Below are positions 1 to 11,062 of a stretch of DNA of 64,000 nucleotides, in pieces. The notes beneath the pieces were generated by a model. It was not told where the DNA came from, did not search any database, and was given only the letters and a program-made list of their open reading frames with translations. Position numbers and translations under genes: made by a program. Origin of the DNA: Dryomyza anilis. Taxonomy: Eukaryota; Arthropoda; Insecta; Diptera; Dryomyzidae. Location of the stretch: assembly GCA_951804985.1 (NCBI GenBank), contig OX638130.1:38256394-38320393 (forward strand). Direction: 5' to 3'. How positions within the stretch are numbered: position 1 is the stretch's first letter; each line of letters begins with the position of its first letter.

Positions 1-454
1 GTTGGGTTCGTTAGCGATTGCAGTGTAGCCGAATGCGTACCACAGCAACCATCAGTGTGAAGCGCGGCTTGAAATTACGCTGAGACCCTAATGGGCTGTC
101 TGCAGTTTTTCTAATGCGCATATGCGGCATTCTTTTTCAATTCGGACACGAAATATTTATGACACTCCGGATTTTCTTCAAATTGTTTCTTATAGATTGC
201 TTATTTTTTACTTTTTGTTAAAAGGTTTGAAAATACAGGGTGTTTAAAATAAATGAAAACATGACGCCTAGGCCTTTTTTTTTAAATATATAAATTAGCA
301 TCTGTGCATCGCATAGCGTCAAGTTTGGTCTTATTTTGAAGGTAATAGAATTTTCTTTGTTACCTTATACAAATTTATTATTCAGTAGCATGTAACTATT
401 TGTGCAATTAAAATGTTTAAAGATATTTTACTAAATGAGAGATATTTTTATATC
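1..454. other. AT-rich sequence without recognisable feature
   Basis: No coding region, RNA gene or repeat family was recognised. The stretch is AT-rich and lies upstream of a DINE-1-like fragment. Confidence 0.5.
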
Positions 455-686
455 CTACACTAAGGTTGAAAGGGTATATTTAGTTGGTACGCCGTTTGTA
501 ACACCCAGAAGGAAGCATCTCCGGTAAGGAAAAGTATATATATTCTTGATCAGCATAGTCTTCTGAGTCGATTAAGCGATGTCCGTCTGTCTGCCTGTTG
601 AAATCCCTACTACCTAAAAAATTGAAGAGTTAGATTAATGAAACTCATAATTTAGATTACTTATATACTTATATTATTACTTATAT
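455..686 (+). repeat. DINE-1/INE-1-like (Helentron-associated) fragment
   Basis: The copy starts with a GGGTATATT motif. It continues with 'aacacccagaaggaagcat', then 'aagtatatatattcttgatc' and 'gatgtccgtctgtctg'. From memory, these blocks occur in the same order in the fly DINE-1/INE-1 family, which is linked to Helentrons. The same blocks recur in inverse orientation at 30.4-31.1, 31.3-31.9 and 55.5-56.2 kb. The copy is cut short where the SINE begins. It is non-coding. The superfamily call rests on recalled consensus similarity. Confidence 0.6.
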
Positions 687-945
687 GTAGCGTCGGTAGC
701 TCAAGGTTAGTGCGTTGGACTGCGAGCCGAAAGGTCCCCGGTTCAAGCCTGGACTGGGGCTAACAACATCTTTTCATAGAAACATTTTTCTATACTGCGC
801 TACCTCTCGGCAGTGAATGGCAAAACTCATCCGCCATTCGGATTCGGCAATAAACTGTAGATCTCACCACTTTGAGTACAAATGTAACACGCACAGATCA
901 AAGTGGTGAGAGAGCTTGGCCTAAGTTCTTATACGCTGTATATGC
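687..945 (+). repeat. tRNA-derived SINE, copy 1
   Basis: The head resembles a tRNA with a pol III A box (TAGCTCAAGG) and B box (GGTTCAAGCC). It is followed by a tRNA-unrelated body ('aacaacatcttttcatagaa', 'cactttgagtacaaatgtaa', 'gagagagcttggcctaagtt'). The same roughly 300-bp unit recurs at 37.8, 44.5 and 49.9 kb, with shorter copies at 46.4 and 51.7 kb and an old copy at 33.9 kb. The shared body makes it a retroposon rather than a tRNA gene. The tRNA of origin was not assigned because the anticodon stem is mispaired. Confidence 0.8.
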
Positions 946-1347
946 GAAAAAATTGGCGAGATTGGTCAATTGTGACCTGTGATCTGATCATTTATATTCA
1001 ACTAACTCATATCAAATTGACATCTAAGTAAACTTTTTTTTTTGTGCACATCTATATGAAAACTAAAACAGTAATGCCCAATTTCTTGACGAAGTATTAG
1101 CTCTAGACCGAGAATTATACGACTTCTTAATACTCGGTCCAGTACTAACTCGTTTCTTCACAGAGTACTAACGTCTTAATACTCTGATTTGAAACTCGGA
1201 TCTAGCTGATACTGAGTATTAGTTAGACCCCAAAAATCGGAAGTCTAGTGTCCTTAATACTCGGACTAGCACAATTTCATTTCTTCAAATTTAAATTTGT
1301 TTGAAGTTTTTGTTTTTTTTATCATTTTTGTGTCTAAATAAAATAAT

Positions 1348-2913
1348 ATGTCAGTTTGGCGCATATTATTTCCCGATTTGTTTGGGAATATCATATTTGG
1401 TAATTCGGTTCTGAATAATGTCACAGGCAATAGTGAACAACTAATGTCGGAACGTCGTGTCTATCGCATGCCTTTGCGCGCATCAATCAACACGTGGGAC
1501 GACTTCGATTTTTTCGATCGTTATCGTCTGACTAAGCGCACTTTTCTAATGGTGTTGCATCTGATTGCGCCAAGACTGCAGCATCCGCATCCACGGTAGT
1601 ATATTTCTTAATTAGTCTTTCCAGTCATCGGTTTAATTCATTCATCTATTTTTGGCAGACCACGATACATAACGCCAGAACAACAATTGCTTATAACATT
1701 GCGGTTTATGGCTAGTGGCAACATGCAACTTACAGTCTCTGATGTTGTGCGTGTGTCAAAAGCTAGTGTATGTCGTATTTTGCCAAAAGTCTGTAGGGCA
1801 CTAATCGAACATTTACCCACCTATGTTTATATGCCACAAACTTTGGACCAACGTGTTGCAGCTGCCGCAGAGTTTTATCGCTTTGCACAATTCCCGCGTA
1901 CCATCGGAGCCATTGATTGTACCCACATAAAAATACAATCCCCTGGTGGAGAATTGGTAGGTACAGCTGCGATCAGTAAAATAGAAGTGCTCTAAAGTTC
2001 TAACATGTTAGATTATTTCCTCCAAAACACAAAATTTTACTTTTTATTTTAAAGAGGGGAGTTTAGATTCTTGATCAAAAGAACCAGCCAAGAGTCAAAA
2101 AGTTATATCCTCATTGCATCTGGAAAATATAACCAAAAAGATAAACCCTGACAACAGTTATTGCACTACTCTTTAAAGTTCTTAAAGGAATGGTAATGGG
2201 TTTTTCGAATTCTAAGTTTGTAGTCGATTACACTGCAGGGCTTTGAAAAGACACACAAAAACGACGAAACACGTGAACTTATTTTGGGGTAAATATTAAA
2301 ATTTTTGTTTTTTCAGAGTGAAGGATTCAGAAATCGAAAAGGATACTTTTCGCTAAATGTCCAAACAATTTCATCGGCTGACCTAAAGGTGTTGAACATT
2401 GTTGCTCGTTGGGCGGGGTCAGTGCACGACCAAACAATATTCAGAAATTCAAGAGTACACGATCAATTTGAAGCGGGCGATTTTGGTCAGCATATTTTAG
2501 TTGGCGATTCAGGGTACGCCAATATCCCATATTTGGCTACACCTTTCACTGCAAGCAATCCAGATATCTCTTCCAATCGGCGTATGCAAATATACCAAGC
2601 CAAAATAATTAAAACACGAAACGTAGTCGAACGACAATACGGCGTAATGAAACGGCGTTTCCCTGTTTTGGCTTATGGTATGCGCGTCGCTACAGAGACG
2701 GCTCAAAAAATTATTGTCGCATGCGCTATTTTACATAACATATGCCTCGAGCAGAATGAAATGCAACCACCTCAAGACTTGGACTTAGGCACTATGGACG
2801 AAAATCAATTCAACAGTATTTTTGATGTTGATCCAGTTGATGGCCCAGGTCAACAGTCCCGTCGTCGCAATGCTAGAGATGAAATAATCGATGCACTTGT
2901 AACAAATGTATAA
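1348..2913 (+). CDS. PIF/Harbinger DDE transposase (HARBI1-like), three exons
   Basis: This is the nuclease of the surrounding transposon. Three exons join in frame: 1348-1595, 1659-1956 and 2317-2913, giving 380 residues, close to HARBI1 length. Intron 1 is 63 bp (GTAGTA to TTGGCAG). Intron 2 is 360 bp (GTAGGT to TTTTCAG). The alternative donor at 1961 gives an immediate stop, so 1957 was chosen. Exon 2 has a helix-turn-helix-like segment (SDVVRVSKASVCRILPKV) and the first catalytic Asp in GAIDCTH, followed by IQSPGGE. Exon 3 starts near RNRKGYFSLNVQ, carries the second Asp in VGDSGY and the catalytic Glu in VVERQYGVMKRRFP. All DDE residues are therefore present, with no frameshift or stop. 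The start is the first ATG of exon 1. Confidence 0.9.
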
Positions 2914-3472
2914 ATATACAAATGTATATTTTATTTAACCAAATATACTTTTTCAAATGGACTTAAATCAGACCCTACAAATAAGTAATATCTATCATAA
3001 TCCACAATAAAATTTATAACCGCCCACTAATTTCAAAATTTATTTAAATGATAAAAAAGTTATTGACTAATATCTATCATTAGCCTTATTTAAATTTATA
3101 ACTTTTGCAAAAATCATGTATTTAGATGAGGGTTGGGCCACGTCCATTAATTTCAAAATTTATATAAAGTGCTAGAACAAAAATAGATATCTGGACCTCT
3201 ATTATAATCAGTAATAAAATTTAGTTTTTTTCGATAAAGATATTTTTGACACCTTGCTTATTTTAACACCTAGAAAAGCGCACATCTGTTCATGCAAACA
3301 CCAAAGAAGCAAGCAAGTTAAAAAAGAGGTTATTAAAATAAATTTGTTTTTCCAAAGGACCTAAAACACCAAAGGCTTCCCTGTTATTTATCAAGAAAAA
3401 AACATTTTAATTTTTGTAAAAATTAATTAAACATGTTCAAGTACGGCTATCTATAAATATGTTTTAGATTTA

Positions 3473-4665
3473 TTAATTAATAGATTCGTCATTTAAGGAA
3501 CCATTGTCTGCTATTGAGTCCACGTCCAAGTATTGGATGTTCACTGCTTGTTGTGCAACGACAGCAGCACCCAAGGGGTTGAGCGGACCACCTGTATCTC
3601 GCATTTTTTTTATGGCTTCATCCCAAAATGCAATTTGTTTATTATGCAGGGCACGCCGTTGCTCCATTTGCTGCTTAATCATTTCTATTTTTACACAGTG
3701 CAATTCTGCCGAACGCTTTCGCTCTTCTGCCAATAACTCGAGGCGATTGTTTTCGAAATCTAGCACAAGATTTTTACCGGTAGGCCCTTTTGGTCGACGT
3801 CTTCTTTGGCTGCTGGTCGGAAAATATTGCTGAGCTACAGTACTCCTTTTTACTGGTGTACCAGTTTCTTTAGCGGCGGCGGTGGGAGTTAGTTGAAATT
3901 GTGATGGCTGAGCTGATGTGCTAGTTGCAGGCGGTGCACTTTTATCTTTAGCAGTTGCGGTGGATGTTTGTGGCCATTGCGGTGTTTGAGCACTAGTTTC
4001 TTTAGCAGAGGCTGTTGCAGTGATAGTGGGAAGTTTGGTTAGTATTGGTGCAGATTCTTTGGACATTGTTGGGCTTATTCCAAAGTCCTCGTCAAAGACC
4101 ACATCAACAATGTCTTCGATTGTCGTCGAGGATTAATCAATATCCACTTCGGCATCCGCGCCAACGCTGTCGCTGCCAAAACTTTGCATACCACTTATTA
4201 AATGGCCATGAAATTGTTGCAGCTGCAGTAGTTCGCCGGTTATACTAATTTTGAGATCCGGTGCCCGATTAGCAGGGCCACCACCAGTCTTTTGAAAATT
4301 TTCTCGCTCCGCTGTTGCATTCATACGCAACGCCTGCATAATTTTTTTATAGCGAGCTTGAAGCGCTGGAACATCGCGTTGAGAAATAACAGTAAATAAC
4401 AGTGCAGTAAAATAACAGTAAAAAAATCCATTTTTTAAATTATAAAATATTTTATACTTACCGAAGGACTGGAATTAAACCGATGACAAATTTTTGTCCA
4501 CTCGGCTTTTTTTATTTCATTTGTAGAAGCATTTGTTTGTTTATTTAAAATGCCTTGCTTTCCAAGCTCCATAACCAGTGCGCCAACAAGCTGCGTGTCG
4601 GCCTGAGACCAATTCATGGCACGTCCTCTTTTTTCTGTATTCATCTTCATCTTTTTGGATTCCAT
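3473..4665 (-). pseudogene. Myb/SANT-like DNA-binding protein of the Harbinger element, one in-frame stop
   Basis: This is the second Harbinger gene, which in known elements binds the ends and helps the transposase enter the nucleus. Exon 1 (4665-4462) begins at ATG and encodes a Myb/SANT-like domain (NWSQADTQLVGALVMELG, then KKAEWTKICHRFNSS). It ends at a consensus donor, GTAAGT. The next coding part resumes near 4365 with ARYKKIMQALR and KTGGGPA, typical of the family. I could not find a clean in-frame acceptor AG between 4461 and about 4370. There is a single in-frame TAA at 4135-4133. Beyond it the same frame continues through SSTTIEDIVD to the stop at 3473, with a charged coiled-coil-like tail (NNRLELLAEERKRSAELH). 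The protein is thus broken by one stop and possibly a damaged splice site. Confidence 0.8.
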
Positions 4666-4937
4666 TTTCAGTTTTATTTTTTTTTTTAATTTATTTTATA
4701 TGTTTTTAAATTACAGATGTGTTGTCAATCTGTTGTCAAATTGGGTATAAAAACTGGTATAACTTCAATCGGAGTACTAACGCTCAATACTTGGTTTTCA
4801 AAATAATCCGAGTATCAAATATGTGAAGAAATAACAAAGTATTAACTTTCAGTAAAACCAAGTATTATTTTTATTCAGAGTTCTAAGTAGAACTCGGAAT
4901 AGCTCGATATAAAACTTGGTGAAGAAATTGGGCATAA

Positions 4938-5387
4938 ACAGATTTAAAAAAAAAAAATAAAAAAAATTATCATAAAATTGGTATATTAATTATTAAACAT
5001 ACATTAATACATAAATGTTGGTGTAATTGTACGATCATTGGCAACTTGTATCCTCGCATTTAAAATTAATCTTTAATATTTCAAGTTTAACTATAAAAAT
5101 CAATAGTTTTAGTGTGCATTGATGTGTTGAAATTATTTTTTTTAGTGTGTAAAACTATGAAATACCTAAGAACAATTTTGCTCAGAAAACATCAATTTAT
5201 TAATTTTTATTCTTTAAAAATATGATCCCATTTGTTTTAATCTTTAAATCTAAATAATAAGTGCGTTAATATTCGCGAATTTAATGGACACAGAGCTAAA
5301 ATGTTTCGGTGACAGCCTAAAGATATTGAAGAAAATAATGTTAAATGGAAAAAAACAAAATTCTCATTCTCCATGGCAGTTACAAAC
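4938..5387. other. AT-rich spacer
   Basis: No gene, terminal repeat or recognised family was seen between the Harbinger target duplication and the GGTTCC-rich element. Confidence 0.5.
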
Positions 5388-5570
5388 AGGGCTAGGAACC
5401 GAAATTCTATTCTCTGCGGTTCCACTTCCGGTTCTGTAAAAAATGGTTCCGGTACCGGTTCTTAAATTATTTTTCGGTTTCAGTTCCGCTTCCGGTTCTA
5501 TTAAAAATAAAATAACGATTCCAGTTCCTGTTACCAGTAATGGTTCCTGTTCCGGTTCCTCAAACAAGCC
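5388..5570 (+). repeat. GGTTCC-rich end of a hAT-like element, copy A
   Basis: The segment begins CAGGGCTAGGAACCG, which fits the hAT terminus pattern (YAGNG). It is followed by many GGTTCC, GTTCCGGTTC and GGAACC motifs. A second copy with the same start lies at 53619, and a related stretch at 56628-56756 may be an opposite end. No target duplication could be paired here, so the family is inferred from the terminus only. Confidence 0.45.
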
Positions 5571-5636
5571 AAAAACGCAAAAATATAAATATTTTTTATT
5601 TTTACATAAAAACAATGAAATTTCTATACATATCTA

Positions 5637-7420
5637 TCTATGTATATAAAAATTAATTGCCGTGCATTAGTCTCACAAAAACATGAGAACGGATCGACTG
5701 ATTTGGATGATTTTTTTTTGTTTTATTAGTCCCAATTAGAGTTGGGCATGTGAGCGTGATTCAGCGTGATTCAGCGTGATTCACGTGAATCACGCGTGAT
5801 CACGCGTGATTGTGATTGAATCCTAATTTTGCTCACGTGATTGTGAGTGAGTGTGAGTAGACCAAAAAGTACCGTGAGTGAGTATGCGTGAGTACAATTT
5901 TTTCGTGAGTGAGTGTGCGTGAGTCGAATAATTCATAAAATAAAAAAAATCTTACTTTTAATTTTTTGCGATCAAACCCATTCTAACCCTTTCTAACGAC
6001 CGTCATATACCCACCCACCCCTTCTTCAACTCAGAATAAGTTGTATGTTTTCAGTCAATAATTGATCTAACCCCTGCGAACCGGCCGAACTGGGGCCATG
6101 TCAATAGCTTTTGCTTGGTATCATATGACCGTTCATGGAGATAGATATAGAACGCATTTTTTTTTTGATATACCCATTTTTATAAAAACTTGAATTTTCC
6201 ATTTCAACTATACATATGATAACTCTGTATTGACTTCTTTTTGTTTATTAAGTTTAATTTGTTCGAATAAAATCGGGACCCCACACATTTTATTCGAGTT
6301 ATAAATGAATGACTATTCTTTTGATGATAATTGTTTTCCAGAGATAATTTTTTCCAGAGACAATTCTCAAAGATTTTACACGAATTATTCACCGGAGAAT
6401 TATTTTTTGAGGCAATTTTTACGTTTTTATATGAATAGCACATCGAAGGCCTTTCACATTTCCATCTCCGTTAAAATTGAGATATATTTTATCAAAATCC
6501 CTAACATCATTATTGTGTTTTAAAGATGTATGTTGTACGCTCGGAAGTGCCTCGCTCGGAGGTGTCACGCTCGGTTGCCCAATCTCACCAACAAACAATA
6601 CCAAAAACAAACACGTGATTCAGCATGAATCACGCTGAATCACGCGTGATCACTCGTGATTGTGATTGAATCTTAATTTTACTCACGTGATTGTGAGTGA
6701 GTTTGAGTAGAGCAAAAAAGGCCGTGAGTGAGTGTGCGTGATTGGAAAAATTATTTCGTGAGCGTGAGTGAGTCAAAACTCACTCACGTGCCCATCTCTA
6801 GTCCCAATACTGGGAATTGTGAAAACTGGGAAAAATCGAAATTTGTGTTTTGTATGAGAATGCATTAAGTGCACCATCAATGGGAATTGTATTTTAATAA
6901 TGAGGATTCGTTTATATAGCCACTACTGATAGTGTGGGGAGGGGAGTGGCGGAGGAGGGAAGTGGCACGTTTTTAAATGCTACTACTCCTGACCTCCTAA
7001 GGGAGATTTTAATAATGTGAAGCAATATGTTTTTTCCCTTGAGACTTGAGCTCGGAGCATTACAAACTATCTGGATATAAGAAACTGCATATTTCTGCAA
7101 AAGTTGTTATATTCCAAAACTCCATCATTTCTTTCGGATAAGCCACGTCCTAGAGTTTCAAATAAAAGTCTCAATTTTATTTTGTCAAAATTTAACTATG
7201 TACAATCGCAAAGACTATTTTTCATTAACGCAATTCGACTCTGGAATTCATTCCCACATCATATCTAAAATATAAACAGAACATGTAGATTTAGGTATTA
7301 TATACTAATACATTTTTTAGAATAATCTATTAAAATCTTAAATCTACTATTTTTGAGTAACCATACATTTAATTTGGAGACTATGGGGACTTGGGGACTA
7401 TGGGGGCGATTATCACAAGG
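5637..7420 (+). mobile_element. Helitron-like sequence, split by a hAT MITE
   Basis: Sequence from 'attaattgccgtgcattagt' through 'tactgggaattg', 'gaggattcgtttatatag' and 'ttaaatctactattt' is shared with 53795-54370. The copy at 54 kb ends in a small hairpin followed by CTAG, as Helitrons do. This copy lacks that 3' end and is interrupted at 5737-6800. It has no coding capacity. The Helitron assignment depends on the terminus of the sister copy. Confidence 0.4.
5737..6800. mobile_element. hAT MITE, family 1, copy A (target duplication GTCCCAAT)
   Basis: The 1064-bp element starts TAGAGTTGGGCATGTGAG and ends with the inverse of TAGAGATGGGCACGTGAG. It is flanked by the exact 8-bp direct repeat GTCCCAAT (5729-5736 and 6801-6808). 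An 8-bp duplication with YAGNG ends is diagnostic of hAT. Both subterminal regions are packed with CGTGATT/AATCACG and GTGAGTGAGTGTGAG repeats. No transposase is encoded, so it would have been moved in trans. It sits inside Helitron-like sequence and is younger than it. Confidence 0.9.
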
Positions 7421-7507
7421 CAACGTGTCTGAGTGCTTCAACATGGCGAAGCCAGCGCCATCCTTGTCGGTGTCGTATCAAGTCAACTCACTGGTCACCA
7501 TAATTTG

Positions 7508-7707
7508 NNNNNNNNNNNNNNNNNNNNNNNNNNNNNNNNNNNNNNNNNNNNNNNNNNNNNNNNNNNNNNNNNNNNNNNNNNNNNNNNNNNNNNNNNNNNN
7601 NNNNNNNNNNNNNNNNNNNNNNNNNNNNNNNNNNNNNNNNNNNNNNNNNNNNNNNNNNNNNNNNNNNNNNNNNNNNNNNNNNNNNNNNNNNNNNNNNNNN
7701 NNNNNNN
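7508..7707. other. Assembly gap (200 N)
   Basis: This is a run of exactly 200 N. A second run of the same length lies at 61658-61857, so the size is probably nominal. It immediately precedes gypsy gag-like sequence, and the element start is probably lost in it. Confidence 0.99.
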
Positions 7708-8990
7708 GGACATGAAGCACGAACTTCTAAAAAATTCTAACAAAATAGAACAGAAATTTCAGGAAAATTCTGAACAGCTTCAAGTACATACTAAGCAGCT
7801 TCTGGAAGTTTCTAATACAGTACATCGCAAAGTAAATGAACTTGAAGCGCATGTTGTTTTAAAATTCAAAGATTAGAAAATTGTATAGACAAAGAAATCC
7901 AGGAAATAAAAAAGATTTGCACGTGTTGCAGATATATGGACCTACACAGCATGTTGTTAGTGATACGAGGCTAAAATCCCCGACTTACGATGGAACCATA
8001 GCGTTCAACATTTTCAAGCTGCAATTTGGGACCACGGCAGTAAGTAATGAGGACAGCGTTGGCGCACTTATCGTGGCGCTATAAGGAGGCGCAGCCGAAG
8101 TATTGGAAACTGTTCCAAAATGATTGAAATAGTTATTTAGCGGTTATGACTGCACTGCAACGCAAATATGGAAGTGATCACATGAAACAGATATACAGAA
8201 AGGAGCTGAAGGACAGAATGCAACGAAATGGCGAAACTTTGCAGGAGTATGCAGCGGACGTCGAAAGGCTTGCGCATTTGTCATATGCATATTCATCGAG
8301 TGACTTTATCGAAAAATGCAAGATCAATGCGTACGCGATCAGGGGACAAAACGTGCAACTGTGATTGCGCCCAAGGTAACATTTACGGAAACGGTTACCA
8401 CAGTCTAACAAGACAGCAAGTGCGGCTCCAAGGGCGCGTAGAATTTATGTGGAGTTAAAGCAGTCGTTAAAACCGAACACACTTCTGACAACAAAGATAC
8501 CCAATTCAAACGTAAATTCTACAAATGTGATACATATGGGCATATGGCACGTGATTGCCGTAAAAAACGAAAGCGATCATTTAATCAATCCACAGGGGAA
8601 CCCATGTCGAAAATAACAAAAATTTTAAACAATCTTTAAACTAAAACGACTCAGTTCTGCGGGGCATGATTTGACTCCCACAACCGATTACTCCAGAATC
8701 TCCACTTCACAAATTGCTCGAAAATCAAATAGCTTAACTGTCGAAGGACTCATTAATTGTACAGCATATATGGTAACATTGGATACGGGAGTTTCACACT
8801 CAATAATAAGAAGTAACGTTATTAAGGACGAAATAGAGCCGCTTATAGGAATAAGATTGCAAACAGCTACAGGTGAAGAAGCCCATATAGAGGAAATATT
8901 ACCAAGAAAATCACGATTGGTACTACTACAGTTAAACCCGAAAGGAATGGTTTTTCAATTAATTAATATAATTAATAATTAAATTTTGAA
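7708..8990 (+). pseudogene. Ty3/gypsy gag and protease remnant (element 1)
   Basis: Gag-like residues lie in broken frames: a coiled-coil-like stretch at 7708-7876 and a capsid-like block at 8146-8364 (KELKDRMQRNGETLQEYAADVERLAHLSY). Near 8515-8575 is a zinc-knuckle motif, CDTYGHMARDC, in which the residue expected to be the first Cys is Tyr. At 8671-8982 is an aspartic protease with the active-site motif LDTGVSHSII (canonical DTG; the usual AS is VS). Several frameshifts separate the pieces, so no functional polyprotein can be made. It continues into the pol remnant from about 9.1 kb. Confidence 0.8.
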
Positions 8991-9099
8991 TTATGCCAAC
9001 ACGCAGATCCAACTAAACATTGATTGTGACCAGAGCCCGAAAATTAAACAAATTGTTTATGAATTAAATTGTTCATAAAAATAGAAAAAGACCACCTGA

Positions 9100-11053
9100 T
9101 TCAAAAGCAATTGTTTGGGCGAAATTAAATGGAGATTGTAGGACAAGCAAGTTTTTCGTTATTGAAGAAACGAAGAGCTGTATAAAAGTAACACAGTTTT
9201 GGGAAGAACAATTATTGAGGCGGAGAAAGACAGAATTGTACTTATAAGAGTTCTCAATCTGGAAAACTCGTCAAAATTAATCAAAAAGAGAACAATGATA
9301 GGCCAGTGTCAGGAGGCATCAGCGATTACACCCAAAGAACTGAAGCTTGTGCGCCTGATGTTGTCCTGCTTTGGCATCGAAAAACAGCTGATTCCGCAGT
9401 TGAATCAAATAAATATTGGTTGCTACAAACTAATGTTATATCATTAAGTCAATAAAACCAAATATCTGATAAGTCAACTAAATATCGGTTATGTCTCATT
9501 TTAAATTTAGTTGCCGTAGCAATGGAAATAAAAAAATTGAAAATGGATAAAAAGTTTGTTTCCCCAATCAATGTTGCAGTTGCTTCAACTAATCATACTA
9601 TTGTTTACAACAAATGAATATCAGTTGAGGCTGACTACATTTGGAAGATGCAAATGAATATTCGTTGAAACAACTGCACGCCAAGCTATTATTTTTTTCT
9701 GTGTATAAAATAAACAAACAATATACTCACAGGTTTATAAATGAGTAGACGAAAGATTTGGCTGCCAAAGAATAGAGCCAAGAGCAATAGCTAATTGATA
9801 AATATCAGTATATATTTGCTGAAAAGGGCGAAAAGGGTGGCAGAACTGCCATTGCAAAACATCGAAAGGACACTGGTGATTCTTACCTAATTCGTAAAGC
9901 ACCAAGAAGGGTACCAGTTGCGAAAAGAGACAACTGGCGTGGTGGAACTATCTGAGAGTCCATGGAGTTCACCAGTAGTATTGGTGAAAAAGAAGGACGG
10001 TAGTACTCAGCTCTGCGTTGATTACCGAAAGCTTAATGATGTCATCAAGAAAGATAGTTATCCACTGCCCAGAATCGATGACACCTTGGATAAACTATCA
10101 AATGCTAAGTGGTTTTCCAAGTTGGACTTGCAAAGCGGTTACTGGCAAGTAGAAATCGATAAGAAAGATGGAGCGAAGACCGCATTAAGTACTGGCGATG
10201 AATTATGGCCATTTTTGGTAATGCCGTTTGGACTAAGTAATGCCCCAGCAACATTCGAGTGGTTCATGAAGCATGTATTGAAAGGTCTACACAGGAAAAC
10301 TTGCCTGGTATACCTTGATGACATAATTGTCATGGGCAGGGAATTTGACGTGCATCTAAGAAATTAAGAAGAAGTATTCCTTCGATTGGAAAGTGCGGGG
10401 GTACAACTTAGCCCACAGAAATGCTCACTTTACAAGAAATAAGTCTAGTATCTGGATCATCGAGGTCCTACGGAAGGAGTGCACAAATGGCAATGATCGC
10501 AAAACCTAAATGACCTACGAAGTTTGTGGCTATGTACATACTACAGGCACTCTTTACAAGCCCCCTTCACAAGTTGACAAGAAAGAAACGTGCATTTCAA
10601 TTTGATTGCATTTCAATTTGATTGAAATTAAAAGATCTACTGTGCTCGTCACCAATTCTTGCGTATCCAATTCAAGGTGAAAAATTTGTACTTGACACGG
10701 ATGCAAGTGGATACGGAATATGCGGAGTTCCCCCTCAAGTGGTCAATGGCCAAGAAAAAATTATCGCATACTACAGTAAAACCTTTTCCAAGCCCGAGCG
10801 AAATTACTGTGTCACCAGTAGGGAACTTCTTATTGTAATACAAAATGTGTGAAAAATGTCCACAAATATCTGTACGGAAGCAGTTTCACTTCAGAATCGA
10901 TCACGCAGTACTAAGATCGTAACTTCATATCAAGGACCCAAGGATCCGCGTTGGATAGAACGATTACAGAGCTACGATTTCACCATCGAACATCGTAAAG
11001 GAGGACATCATGGAAATGCAGATGTCCTGTCACGTCGACCGTGTAAACTATAA
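9100..11053 (+). pseudogene. Ty3/gypsy pol remnant: RT and RNase H, integrase absent (element 1)
   Basis: The linker block GRTIIEAEKDRIVLIRVLNL lies at 9199-9260. A non-retroviral AT-rich stretch interrupts at about 9447-9720. RT at 9918-10367 has SPWSSPVVLVKKKDGS, CVDYRKLND, FSKLDLQSGYWQV, MPFGLSNAPATF and the catalytic YLDD. The frame stops at 10365 and the thumb region is degraded. RNase H at 10622-10852 has the DTDASGYG active-site start, with the tail IEHRKGGHHGNADVLSRRPC at 10985-11045. No integrase or 3' LTR follows, so the element is truncated. The motif set is that of Ty3/gypsy. Confidence 0.85.
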
Positions 11054-11062
11054 TGCAAACAT

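Larger units (their letters stand above)
1075..4934 (+). mobile_element. Complete PIF/Harbinger DNA transposon with both genes
   Basis: The element is 3860 bp long. The left end is TGCCCAATTTCTTGACGAAG and the right end is its near-perfect inverse (TGCCCAATTTCTTCACCAAG when read inward). Both ends are flanked by the 3-bp direct repeat TAA (1072-1074 and 4935-4937), the TWA-type target duplication of this superfamily. Inside are a DDE transposase on the plus strand and a Myb/SANT-like protein on the minus strand, pointing toward each other. The subterminal regions carry many degenerate 'agtaCTAA/aatACTCgG' direct and inverted motifs, which could be transposase or Myb binding sites; that is inference. 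The two-gene layout is standard for autonomous Harbingers. Confidence 0.92.

Noticed and set aside
1638..1820. Minus-strand open frame opposite transposase exon 2
   Set aside because: Shadow of the well-supported transposase exon.
7353..7715. Open frames running through the N gaps (7353-7876 and 61122-62008)
   Set aside because: The N run is translated as unknown residues. Continuity across it has no meaning.
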